This document shows, piece by piece, positions 1-12,100 of a stretch of DNA of 64,000 nt (its first letter is position 1; the number at the start of each line of letters is the position of its first letter). The notes under the pieces are model-generated. The model searched no databases. It was not told the DNA's origin and saw only the letters and a list, made by a program, of their open reading frames with translations. The DNA is from Lineus longissimus. Lineage: Eukaryota; Nemertea; Pilidiophora; Heteronemertea; Lineidae. The position numbers and the translations under genes are program-made. Location of the stretch: the NCBI RefSeq assembly GCF_910592395.1, contig NC_088310.1:5961501-6025500 (forward strand). The letters run 5' to 3'.

Positions 1-71
1 TTCTTGGGGTTTTTTCTGCAAGGCGATCTATATACTTGAGTTTTTTACTCCTTAAAGCCTCATAAACTTAC

Positions 72-515
72 TGTAATTGTGGAAGAGGCACACCACCAGT
101 TGTATCTGTGGCTGGTGTGGCTGGAGTCATGGGGGTGGCAGGTGTTTGTGGGTACATATTGGAGATCGATGAACCAGGTAACATAGTGGTCGTCGTTGTA
201 GCGGGGTAGCCCCCACTTGTGCTTGGAACAGAGCCATGGGGCATCGTGGGCTGAAAAGATAGTATTAACAATTCAGCATTGTTATTTTTGTGACAAAGAT
301 TTCTTACTTAGCATTAGCAATAGGCATAATAGGGAAATGTTTCAGACTTTCATGAGCAGAACATTTTCTGTTTGTTGAAAGACAGCTTGTAGCAGGATAC
401 TTCACTACTGAGGATTTCATGATTAGTTGTGGATAACTATTAGAAGCATTACATGTACACTAACCTGTTGTGCGGCAGGGTTATGGAATGACTGGAATTG
501 GCCACTGTTGTCCAT
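72..515 (-). CDS. TBP: TATA-binding protein, N-terminal exons (partial)
   Basis: General transcription factor that binds the TATA box and nucleates preinitiation complexes. Two coding exons are visible. The first, 465-515, gives 17 residues beginning MDNSGQFQSF and ends at CAG|GTTAGT. The second, 72-250, starts after a TTTTCAG acceptor and ends at ACA|GTAAGT. The joined reading (about 76 residues) has a low-complexity Ser/Thr/Pro linker and then YPQTPATPMTPATPAT and VPLPQLQ. This is the segment that directly precedes the conserved saddle core in animal TBPs (TPMTP repeat, then PQLQ-NIVSTVN). The core exons lie left of position 1. The linker is short and lacks a long polyglutamine run. The start at 515 is the first in-frame ATG of this exon; the frame stays open a little upstream, so an earlier start in another exon is possible. 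Confidence 0.85.
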
Positions 516-780
516 GTTGGTAATTGAGGATGAAACTTTGTAGTGGCGTCTACCGTTTTCTTATGTCAGTGTAACTTCCTGAACAGCTGGGAATTCCAAC
601 TGTCAGAAAGGAGAATTTATAGAAAACAGCTAGATGATGTTTTTCACGATTTGGTCTGCAAAAAAGTCAAAAAGTTACAACACTACCAGACTTACTGGAC
701 CACAGTCCTGAAACAAAATAATGTACCCAGTTCGTTAGCTCAAGCACAGTGTGTTTGCGCAGCTAGAATGTGATAAAGTA

Positions 781-1060
781 ACTAACCATGTCACAGGCAT
801 GCATCCCCCCATACACACACACACACTATTGGCATCTACCGAACCAGGATGCAGACTGCAGTGGCTCGAGGTCGAGGGCAGAGCCTGCAGACTGCCCGAG
901 GCAGAGGGGTACGGTAGCGTTCATCATGATGATTTGTTGATTCTGCTGGGTCATGCCACAGGGCTCCTAATCCTGGAGTAGGCAGGCCCACCTCCCCTCG
1001 GCCCTGGTCTCCTCACCCACGACCCTCTTCATTGTCTTCTTGCCAAAAACTGAAGCGCGA
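781..1060 (-). other. GC-rich block upstream of TBP, possible 5' exon
   Basis: This stretch is much more GC-rich than its surroundings. On the minus strand one frame reads GLPTPGLGAL, and a second frame, opened by an ATG five bases later, reads MTQQNQQIIMMNAT. Both resemble the Gly/Pro-then-Gln-rich N-termini of animal TBPs, but a single-base shift separates them. No strong donor joins the block to the exon at 465-515; the best candidate is a weak GTAGAT site. It may be 5' UTR, an extra TBP exon, or the core of a CpG-type promoter. It also holds a short AC run near 815-830. Treat it as suggestive only. Confidence 0.25.
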
Positions 1061-4000
1061 GCGGACTTCTATTTTCGTTTCTTCAATCAATCCATCGAAT
1101 ATCACAACAATTTTCAGCCCATAGCCCATGTCATGTATGTTGGCTTCAACCAAAACTAAATGAGAAAACTTAAAACTCTTTCTCCTCACCTTATATTCAG
1201 TTGTTTTAATCATTTGTTATTAGTGCGATAAAATGGTTTTATTTCTGAAAAATTTGAGAAAAGCGGCGATTGTGAAATGGCCGCTAAACGTACGTCGCTC
1301 GTTGACTGAAGAAAGGAAAATAAAATTATTTTGCTATGAATTGTCTTATAATCATACTGTGCACGAAGAAGATGTTTATGTTTTAAGATATAATAGCAAT
1401 AATTGTAAAACCTCTCTAGTTTGTGAGATATTACCGAAAATTTGATTTTTTGTTTTTGTTATAAGCAAATTGGTGAGTGCTGACATCTTTGAGAATTGGA
1501 AAGAACTGAAATACCCAACGAAAAGGGACGGAAAGCTGTAAAATTGTATAGGAGCCGTCTCGACTGTGCCATTTGTCACTACTGCGACATCAATAATGAA
1601 TGCTTGGACATATGTCTCTTGCGACACGATTCGGTGACAGTAACCTTTTCTTCATCCTCAGGAAGGCCAGCTAAGTTCTGGACTCCTGCATGCTGTAGAC
1701 ATTGTCACATCCTTCAGAAAGACTTAGCTTGTAATGAGTTATTGACATAGCATTTTGGAAGGCTTGTACATGTATTCAATTGTCACAGGCTGCCACATTA
1801 TCTTCATGAATGAGGTACAAATAATGGAAGACAGTCCACCCTTCCTGTAACAGCTAGACCCCCCTGGGTAGTCTATTGCTTCATCCTAATCGGGTGTCCT
1901 TATGGCGAGGAACAAGGCCTGTCCACTGTCCAGAGTGTAGCAACACCCAACTAGCATCTCCACCTGTGGTTTGGATTTGGGTTGATGGCAGATAGAATAA
2001 ATGTAAATAACCATGAGAACAATTTGGTAAGAATATTGCTTTATTTCTGGAAGCAAAGGTTGCATGCTGGTGGCATTACAGGCTATGCCACCTGGGTTCA
2101 AATCAGTCTCCTGTCTACTACAATATAAATACATTTAAAAACGTGACTGAAATCTAGAGAGACTTGAATGACCAGCCAATGATGCATAATATATATAATC
2201 ATGAATATCCTACAAGTACATTTCGTAGATATTACGTGCTTGTTAGAGGGCATCATGTTCCGATTCTCAGATTTGATTAAAGATGGCGCTCTGCAACAGT
2301 ATATTCTCATATATGCTACTACATGTAGGCCAGGTAAATAGAACTTACAATGGTAGATTTTATCATATAAATATCTTCAAAAGATGTCCATCAAGTAAGA
2401 ACCTGATTTTAGCTATTTTGAACAAGTTTTTAAAATCTGGGTGGTGTTATATCCCTTGTTTTGCACGGACAGCATTGGTGTTTTCTTACAAAACAATCTT
2501 CCTCAAAATACGACTCATACTTAGTGGACATCACTGTTTCAACTCGGTCCCATCTGATATCTCTACATGGGTGAATCTGCCACATGTATCTTGTTGGAAT
2601 GACCTGGGCTTTCTTGAACCATCTGGTGTAAATAACATTGCAGTGTATACATAAAATTGTCTAATGGTGCAACAAATTCTATCTTGGTGTATGTAAAATC
2701 TGATTTATACAAGTACTGTTGTCATATGATAATATTGGTACATTGCTGCCGATTACGATGTTGAATGAGTATACATGTAGTTATACAGCTGTTGTTCATG
2801 AAGAGATGAGATAGATGATACAATTGTTGTATATAATGATCGTAGACACAAAATCTTGTGGGCAGTGCCCTCATGTAAACCCTGCACCATATAACCCTTT
2901 GTGAATAAATAACAATTTTCTTGTAACAGTTCTGTTACTCAAGTGTCGAAATATCGATGAGGAATCTTGATATCACAATTGACTTGAATAAGTTCTTCAT
3001 GACAAGTTTTTGCGAGGATTTGGCAGTTTTTTCTTAATTTTGCTGACATTTCACAAGAGAATTGCTGTTAATTCTCAAAGGGTTAATTAGTCTTGAGAAT
3101 CCAAACACAATACCGAAACATAGTCCAGTCAATCAGTCTTAAATTAGGAAAAGCAGAAATATCTACAAAGTCCTCAGCTTCATCCTAATACAAGCTACAA
3201 TTCGTAATTCGATCTGCTACCTTATCTGCACTACAATTAAAAGTAGATTCCTAAAAAACTTTTGCGGGCAAACAGAATCAAAGCGGTAAGGATAATAATC
3301 AATTTACACATCATAAAACGACTTGAGGTTAGCCAGCAACATCCCAGTAAAATACTATAATTTCGTCATGGCACGGACTAAATTCCGTCCGATATACCTA
3401 AATACAAATCTTGACAGCATATTTCCAAACAACTCGCTTCAAACCAACCAGAATCTTAAAACGATAAGACCTTCTGTACATCATGCGGAAGAATGAACTC
3501 TGCCATCAGTCAACAACAATACACCTCGACTGTGTAGCAAGAGGTCTCATCCAAAAATACTTCTACTTCAACAAAAACCTTCATCGAAGCAAGATTTTGT
3601 GGCGTTAAGTATGAAGCACAGAACCTAACTTCAATGCAACCAATTGCAGCACAGACTTCTTGTTCTTCAGCATCCATCCAGGATAGAGACTACTTCAGAT
3701 GCAAAGGAGACCGGTTCAAAACAGTGCCACCCCAAGTAAGTCCCAATACAATATAAACAAATTCAATAATTTTGTAGTTTTCAATAAGTTATTCATTAAA
3801 ATTGTCATCGTAATTTATTTTCGTTGAATATGGTGGACAGGATCACAATATTTCCTGCTGGTATTTACCCGGTATGTTCAATTATCATAGTTTTATGCCT
3901 TAAATAATTAATTGCAAAGGAAGATTCTCCTATCAAATATCTTATAAAATTCTGGTACCGTACACAAATATTTCTAACTTTTCAGAAAATCGCTTATTAG

Positions 4001-6187
4001 CTGGATGATTCACAATGACTGCACATATAAACTGATGTTATTACCAAATGAACTGATGGAGTTAGAATCACCTAATTCTAGAGTACAGACCAGCACCAAA
4101 CTCCCGAGATAACCATGCTATTAGGACTCTGTTTACAAACAAGTTTACAAACATGAAATTAGTTTCTACAGGATAACTGTTTCTTACACAATGGAGAATT
4201 TAACGCATCCTATTTCCGCCTGAATCTGGGCATCTATACAACTATTAAAAATACATTATCTCATTTAGATCTATTCTAAAATTCAACAAGTATCAACACA
4301 GGCTACTCATTCATTTGTGGCCTTTAAATCATTGTTATGCACTTGAAATGTAGATTCAAAGGCAGTCAACTTGGATACCTTAACTTGACCATCTAACAGA
4401 AAATACAGTAGTTGTCTAAGAACAAGATGTATAAAAACATCACTACATTCAGAATTTACAAAGTGTACATCTAATTACATTGTACTCACTACATAGTATG
4501 CCTTTACTTCAGCATATAGACAAATTGAAGCTAATGTTAATGAAGCCAGTTAGAGTTGTGTGAGCTTGAATATGGACAAATGGAAAAATAATGAAGGTCA
4601 CCAGGCTTGCATTGTCAGCAATGGTTATAACACTATTCGTGAAATCAAGCACAGACCTTAAAACTGTTTCAAACATTGGGCACATGTTCAATGCCATTTT
4701 AAAAAGGTTTAAAACTGGTTCTTGTGAAAGAAACTTGCAGCAGTTTGGGGTAAAATCGTTACCGACTGCACACCAATTCTTAAAATGGGAAAGTTTGATT
4801 TTGATTTGGAAATTCAATCATCCACAAATGATTGAATTCGTAAAATGACCAATCACATCACATACGCCTTCGTTTGACAGTTGGGTTAACATTGTTGAGG
4901 TCACAACTAAACATGCCCACAGATAAAACAAAATTAAAACTCTTTGATTCATCAACTTGTCATATTAACAAAGCAATAAAAGATGCAAGATTCTAACATC
5001 ATACTGCTCGACTGGGCGGCAGAGATCCTGAGGTTTCATAATCATTTCAAACCGACTTGGTAGACTGCGTGCAGCCATTACACACAGCGCAGTACACTCC
5101 AATGTCTGACAGAACCTGCAAACCTAGCTTGACACAAACTGCTTTTATCAGTAAGAAAGATCACTCGAGCACCAGCAGTATCCAGGCATGGATTTCAAAA
5201 ACTCCGACATTTTTGGAAACTCCCAAAAGTGTCTGCCTATATCCGATGGATTCAAGTCCCACATTCGTTTCGATACAGATATTCAATGAATATACCTCAC
5301 AGTTCTATTTTTGTACAAAAGTGTGAAAAAAATAGGGCATCCTAAAACGGTTACCCACAGGAACTATTTCTGAGAATGACATCTAACGTGTGAGAGTCCC
5401 TTCAACTAACTTGAATGAAAATGGTAAAAAAGGTACCTCAAAGGGTTAACAGTACACAGGTTTCATGCTGAATATCACACTGCTGAATGTAAAGTAAGTT
5501 TACTGCATAATGATGGTCTAATTGACTTAGCGCTAAACCAAACTGCTGAGGTTCACTCTGAGACTAGGGATGGACGAACACGCAGCGAACAAAAGCAGGC
5601 AAATACATTGCGACACTGGTTGTCATCCAAATGATGAGTTTTCATGTCAATCGCCAGAGCTAATCCTACAGTCAAAAGACATCAATGCTACTTTTGTCAG
5701 ACTTTCAAGATTCGAAGTTCACAACTCTACGTCAGGACTCCATTCCAAAACTAAGAGGCAAACTGGTTCACTGAAGAGGCACGGAAATACACTTTCCATC
5801 ACCAACTTTACAGAAACTGTTGCCTCGGACCACATACAGACTTTACAAAACTGCATGTAAAACTTCATTTTGATTATGTTGATTGAACCCCTAATCTTGA
5901 AAGAACAGCACAATTTAAGGCACACACCATCTTGGATTCAACTCGCTGCCAAACCCATTGTTTGGCATTCTACATTCTACGGCGTATCAAACACGCAGAG
6001 GTGAAAAAGATCAGATTATTATGGATGGATGAACGGGTAACATACAGAGCAAGTTCTAGTATACGGTTCAACGCTAACACCCCCATCATTGGACTATCAA
6101 CACAAGCAGTTCCGAACGATACTTCCTGTTGACAAGACTTTCTCATGCTGCACAAAGTCAATCACAACGCGCCTATAGTAGCGCTGT
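1061..6187. other. Intergenic interval, no recognisable gene
   Basis: This is AT-rich sequence between the 5' side of TBP and the 3' end of alpha-actinin. The portion next to 6187 should be actinin 3' UTR, since that gene is transcribed toward it. Several open frames of 60-123 codons occur on both strands, for example 1233-1445 and 2283-2654 on plus. None resembles a known family or chains into a multi-exon frame. A plus-strand AATAAA lies near 2904, so an unannotated plus transcript from a divergent TBP promoter cannot be excluded. I see no repeats of note here. Confidence 0.5.
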
Positions 6188-9100
6188 CTACAGGTCGCTC
6201 TCGCCATAAAGTGCCGTTGAGAAAGATCTATAATCAAGAGCCCCAGGTACAGCATCTGGACCACTGTATGATGTCATTCTCATGATACAATATTCAGCCT
6301 GGTCTGGCGGCAGCTCTCGGCGCAAAATTTCAGCAGTGATGAAGGGCTGAAATGGCAACAAAGATGTGTTAAATAAATTGAAGCGTTGTTGAATTATCCA
6401 TTTCACAGTCTTTAACATAAACCTCAGTGTGAAAGCCACTTGTCAGCTATCCCACTATTAGGAAGAAATGACTAATCCATAATTGCTAAATTAGGCTCTG
6501 TTCATGAGTTTTAAAATTCAAACTCAAAATGATCTTTACCTGATCTCCAGCCAAAATTCTGAATGACTGCATGATCTGTTCTGCCGTGTCGGTGTCTGTT
6601 GTCTCGCGTGTCATGAAGTCCAAGAAAGCATCAAATGTTACATATCCAGTGTGGTTTGGATCTACAGTTGTCATGATTCGCTGGAAGTCAAGCTCGCCCT
6701 GCAAATAAGGATGAAATGGTTTTTTAGCAATAGTGTAACTGTTGGCCTTGAAATGTAACTTATTCCTCAGAAGCTGGTAGCAGAATCTGGTTGAAAATCA
6801 AACAAGCCCTTCATACCCCTGCAAGAAGGACATGAATAGACGACACCTGTAGCTGAGGTGAAAATTTGAAGAGCCACATCATTCTCTGCAGGGGCCAAAT
6901 AAACAAAACAATTGACGTATGCGAAAACATCACCAGAAATCCTGACTTTCGCCAGGTAAAGAATTTTTCTAAATACCTGTCTGTCTTCCCTGATGTTGTA
7001 ACCTAAACTCATCAAACAAGCCCTGAATTCCTTGGCTTCGAGGCGTTGCGTGTGATTCTTGTCAAAGTAGAAGAAGGATCGGCGGAACTCGGTCAATTGT
7101 TCCTCGCTAATGCCCTTTGAGTCTCGTGTCAGTATCTGGTTTTCGACTTCGTTGATTGCTCGGGCAATGGATGTGACCAGCTGCTCCCAGCCTACCCGGA
7201 GCGTCTGCAAAAAGAAAAATTGACAATTTCATGTTTCGAACCTGATTATGAATAAGATATAGATTAGTAAACAACACCAGTTTAAATTGTTAGGTCTATT
7301 CAACCGATTCTCTTCTAAAATTAAGCCAAAGTATGTTCATATCCGTATGATAACAAATGAAAGGCAGGTTCAGCATTTATTGTAATGAGAAATCAAAATA
7401 ACTATAAGCTAATCAAACAAGCAGTGTGCTGAAACCTATGAGAATTGTAAAATAAATATTCCACACCTTGATTCATTATCATGATGGACAATGCAAAAAC
7501 TATTAAAGCTGCAGGCATAGAAATCAACTTTAAACTAAATGAATGAGAAACTGACAAAGCTCTACCCGATATTCAATCTGAAAAAGATGAAGCTAAAGGC
7601 AAAGGGCACTTCAAGACCATGGCAATTTTACCATTCATGGTCGATTTATACCAAAGTGAAACGTTGAACAGCAAAGCTAAAATGCATTGTGAAATTCAAA
7701 TGATTATTATTTAAGGGGACAAACCGCGTCAGTGATATTATACGAGGAAGATGAAAGCAAACATCCTCCTCTTTTTGACTCGACCCGAACCAGACCGCTC
7801 TTTTCAGACACAGCTTGGTCAGCTGTGTCTTCCTGGCCGGACAGAAGGAGAGGTTAGACATGGGAACATTGGTGTCCTCACATTATGTAAAGGGTCAAGT
7901 GTCACCTTAGGCTTTGATCTGGAGAGCTTGAATTTGAATAATATGGTCATGTTTCAAAAGATAACAAAGTGATGGATTCCCGACAGTGATGGTACTACTT
8001 CTTTTTCGACTGCTTAATAGACAGCCAAGGCAGCATCTGTTACACATAGGCCTACTGCATATAAAATAGGCCTTTTGTACTGGCTATAGTACACATTTGC
8101 CCCTCGGCTTAATAGCATTGGCACAGGCTCTCACTTACAGCCCAACAACATTAGAAGATTGCATCCAATTACTTACCTCCATGGTGTAAGGTGTGTGTCT
8201 ATTTTCAAAGATCATCGCCTCTTGTACTTCCTGAAATAAAAGAATATCCTTTAAAATTTGCTTCACTAACTTACCAAGTGTGCTTGAGTAGAATCTCTAC
8301 GACTGAATAACTGAATAAGTGTTACAACAGTCACACTTTCCATCTTTTAAAGACATCAACACATTATACTACAATACAGTCAATCTAAATTAAGGTCGTG
8401 TCTGCAGGGATAAGTTGTACTTCCGAATGTGTCTGAACATACCTGGTTAATTTTCTCCAGATCTTCCATATTACGAGCAAACTGAGCAAGCTCCTGTTCG
8501 TGTCCGCCCAATTTCTGTAATTTTGATTCCAAGGTTCCTTGCTGTACGCCAATAGATCCAACAATGTCATTGCGGTGTTCAATCCACGGGCCGACTGTGT
8601 TAGCCTTCTGGGCAAATTCACGGCGAAGACGTTCATTGTTCTGTTGTCGGACCTTTTCAAGTCGGAGCGTCTCGTCACGAGCGGGTACCAGGTGGCTGAC
8701 GTCGTTCCATTTGGAAGTGATATCCTGAAATACAAACGCCAAACAATCAAGACCTGAAAGTCAGTATTACATTGTTTCAATTTACCCCAAGTATATCACC
8801 AATTTTGATTTAACTAAAAGCAATCCAAACGAAGTACTAGTATTACAAACATACCTAAATATCTGAACTCTCAAGGATTTGACGACTTTGTCAATTTCTA
8901 TTTTGTAACAAGCTATTCTATTTTGAAACAGGCTATTCGACAGTCGAGAATAGATATAAAGAACAGAACTCTGATTGAGTAGATTCTTTTTAATAGGCAT
9001 ACTCAAGAGCTTGTCTAAAGCAGTTTCCATTTTTATCTGGGTAACTTAGTATAAATGTTTTCAACTGAAGGTAGGAAATATGGATAAGGAGGCATCACTA

Positions 9101-12100
9101 AAACACATTGTTCTCTGTTCTCCCAAAATTATTAATTTTCAGATTACAGGCAGAGATTTGGACAATACTGCATCACTGATAATGCAATACAATAGAGTAG
9201 TTGATACTACTTGGACCAGAGTTACAGTACATGACAACACATCAGACGACAAACATGTCTAATAATATACAGACTGCATGCTATAGAACACATGAAAGAT
9301 GTTCACGAAATATTCTGGAAATGTGTCATGAAGCTGAATAACTAAAGCTTGGGACTGTTAACAGCTACATGTTTGATTTCACTACAGCTATAGATCAATT
9401 ATAAAATCATTTTGGAACTTTTTATAGCCATTGGGGTGAGAATTTGGTTGGCGTTAGGAAGCACTACTTTGTGACCTGATTCAAATGACTTCAAAATCAG
9501 GAGGTTTTAATTTTTTTAATTAGTGGTAAGACTTTGAAACAAAAAGAGCGTGATTTTTTCAGTTAGCTCTTCCGTAATTTTTAGAATTCCACCAATACCA
9601 ATGTTCCAATTAATTATTCAACAAAAATGTGTCAAGATCCTTCGCAGCATCTAATATAAACTCGAGGTCGATTCCACTTAAGAAGACCTAACCATTTTTT
9701 AATTAATTCGAAAAAGAAATTCCAAAAATAGTTCTAACATGAATGACAAAAAAGTGCAAAAGCTGGTTGTGCTCCCATTGAGACCTTGCGTTGTGCTTTG
9801 TGATGTGCACCCTTTTTCTGTTATTACATTTTCTGCTCCAAAAAACTGGCAAACATTTAACGTAAACAATACAGACAACCATCATGTTAAATAATATACA
9901 GAGTGTTTCACAAAAAGCAATGCAAATTGAAATTTTTAAAGATTTGGAATGTATATATCACAATGCCAATGCATAACTTAAACAAAACGTAATTCACAGT
10001 AACAACTCTGCTGTCGTCGGTTTGTGAAACACCTTGCAGTGCAACAGTTAACATTAGAACCTCTACTTAATGAGCCATATAATACATCAAATGCTGAAGT
10101 GGACTTCTCCAGGGACACCAATAAAACATTGCATTCTATTCGTTTCATTTTCAAATCAAAGCAAGGTTAGGATTCTGACAGAATTTGAGATGATAAAATT
10201 TTGATTGCATAACCACTGAGAAAATCAACCCTGTTTTCAATATTTTGGGCAAACTGAGGCAAGCATAAAAGAACAAATGAAATCAAATCCGGTCTAACCA
10301 AATTGGATATCATATCATAAGGAATCAGAAACTTGTTTTATCGGTGTCCTATCAACTTCAGCAACACGTACATCGGCCGATAAAAATTTGATATTGACAT
10401 ACTGTGTATGAATCATCATCGCCGTTACAAAGTGGCTGAAAATGAACGGCACAAAATCGTGTAATGTCAATCATCAGGACTTTACTAATTCCCATGAGGT
10501 TAGTAGCACTTGATAATATCTATGTTAAACAGGAACAAATTAAATGCACACACAGACATTACCATTATCTTTTCATTTTCAGTTAGGAACTGCTCGTGAT
10601 TTTTCACCGCCCCAACAATTGTGCACCAGTGTATACCCTTGGGTGCCAATGGTTTCGTCGCCCGTTCAGCTGGACACCACTCATTGGTGAGTCAACCAAA
10701 TGCAAGCGAGTGTTCAACCTTCACCTCAGAGTGCAGTGCAGGAAACAAAATACATTTACTCAAATCAGAGTGAGCAGGGTAGATGACTTAATATACATCA
10801 TCGATTAAGACTAACAGTCTTTCGGGTTGGTTATTAAGCCAAAAACTTGTAGCACTGAAAGAAGTTTTAACACCTGTGAATGCCAGATGGTTCACCGCAT
10901 TTGCCACTGTAGTAGTAGAAACGGCATTTTCAATAGTGTGAAATCGATGTTTTTACTGTGTCCAATCTAAATGAAATAAGATATCAAGATTGAAATCATA
11001 TCAACATTAGTCGCAACTGTGATTTGAGTAAATGCACAGAGGGTGAAGGTGTTGTGTGAAAGCCAACAAAAAGATTATCGTATGCAAACAACGACAAAAG
11101 GTGAAATGGACCTGAATATAATGAAAAATCTACAAGGTAATTAATCCAACTAGCTAGACTTTTTATCAACAAGGGATGTCGATCTCGTTGTGCACAGCAG
11201 TGTTGTGGAACAGATTTACGATACTCCACGTATCATCTAACAGGCTTACAGGAGAACAAGTACCACTGAGATAGGATTAGAGTACCAAAGCTTCTCCTCT
11301 GATTGTCCTTCTCCGACTGTTAGAGGCCTCAACAAGAAATCGTCATCTTTATTATCACACTTACTATAAATAAAACACAAGCTGAGGGCCACTGGATGTA
11401 GCAGTTTGCTGTCCCTTATATGGATTACTGGATTCGTACAGGGACAGGCTGCAGGGCACTGAAAGTACTATCACAGAAGCCACCAAATTGTCATCTTCAT
11501 CATTACATAACCAGTCGCTGATCAACAGCTCATGGGTTTTTATCGTCCTGTATACCCAATTCTGGTTTCATTGATGGATACAATGCATAGAACTACCTGG
11601 AGAAGTTTGGGTGATTTCACAAAAGGCTACCAAAAAGCCTTTTCAAAGGAAATTGAGAATCATCAGAGGTCAAACTGAATCGGGTTCATTCACTTCAGGC
11701 TCATCAACTTCACTTAACTGCTACCAGTCTAAACTTCTCAGTATTGCTTTCATGAAACATCATCCAACGAACCTGATATATTGTAAAACTTTGTGACAAA
11801 ACTCGAAATCACAAAAGTGACGATTCAAACCAAGTGAGAGTACTTGCACAGCAACTCAGTGCTCAAGTACTTTGCTCAAAGTGTGTAAAAAATTACCTGA
11901 AGACGACCGGGGTAGGTTCTACCCCTGATCCAATGCATTGGCTGGTAGGAAGGTCAGCATGTTATATTCGAATGGGTAGTACATTCAGTTAAAAGGTAAA
12001 CAATAAACTTACTATGAAAAGTAGGGACTAAACTTCAAGACTACTGGAATCCATACTTTTTTTAACACGGAACATACATGTGGGGAATTATTATAGAATG

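Noticed and set aside
2283-2654. 123-codon plus-strand frame as a gene
   Set aside because: No family resemblance and no conserved-looking domain; the composition matches surrounding AT-rich sequence and no neighbouring exon joins it.
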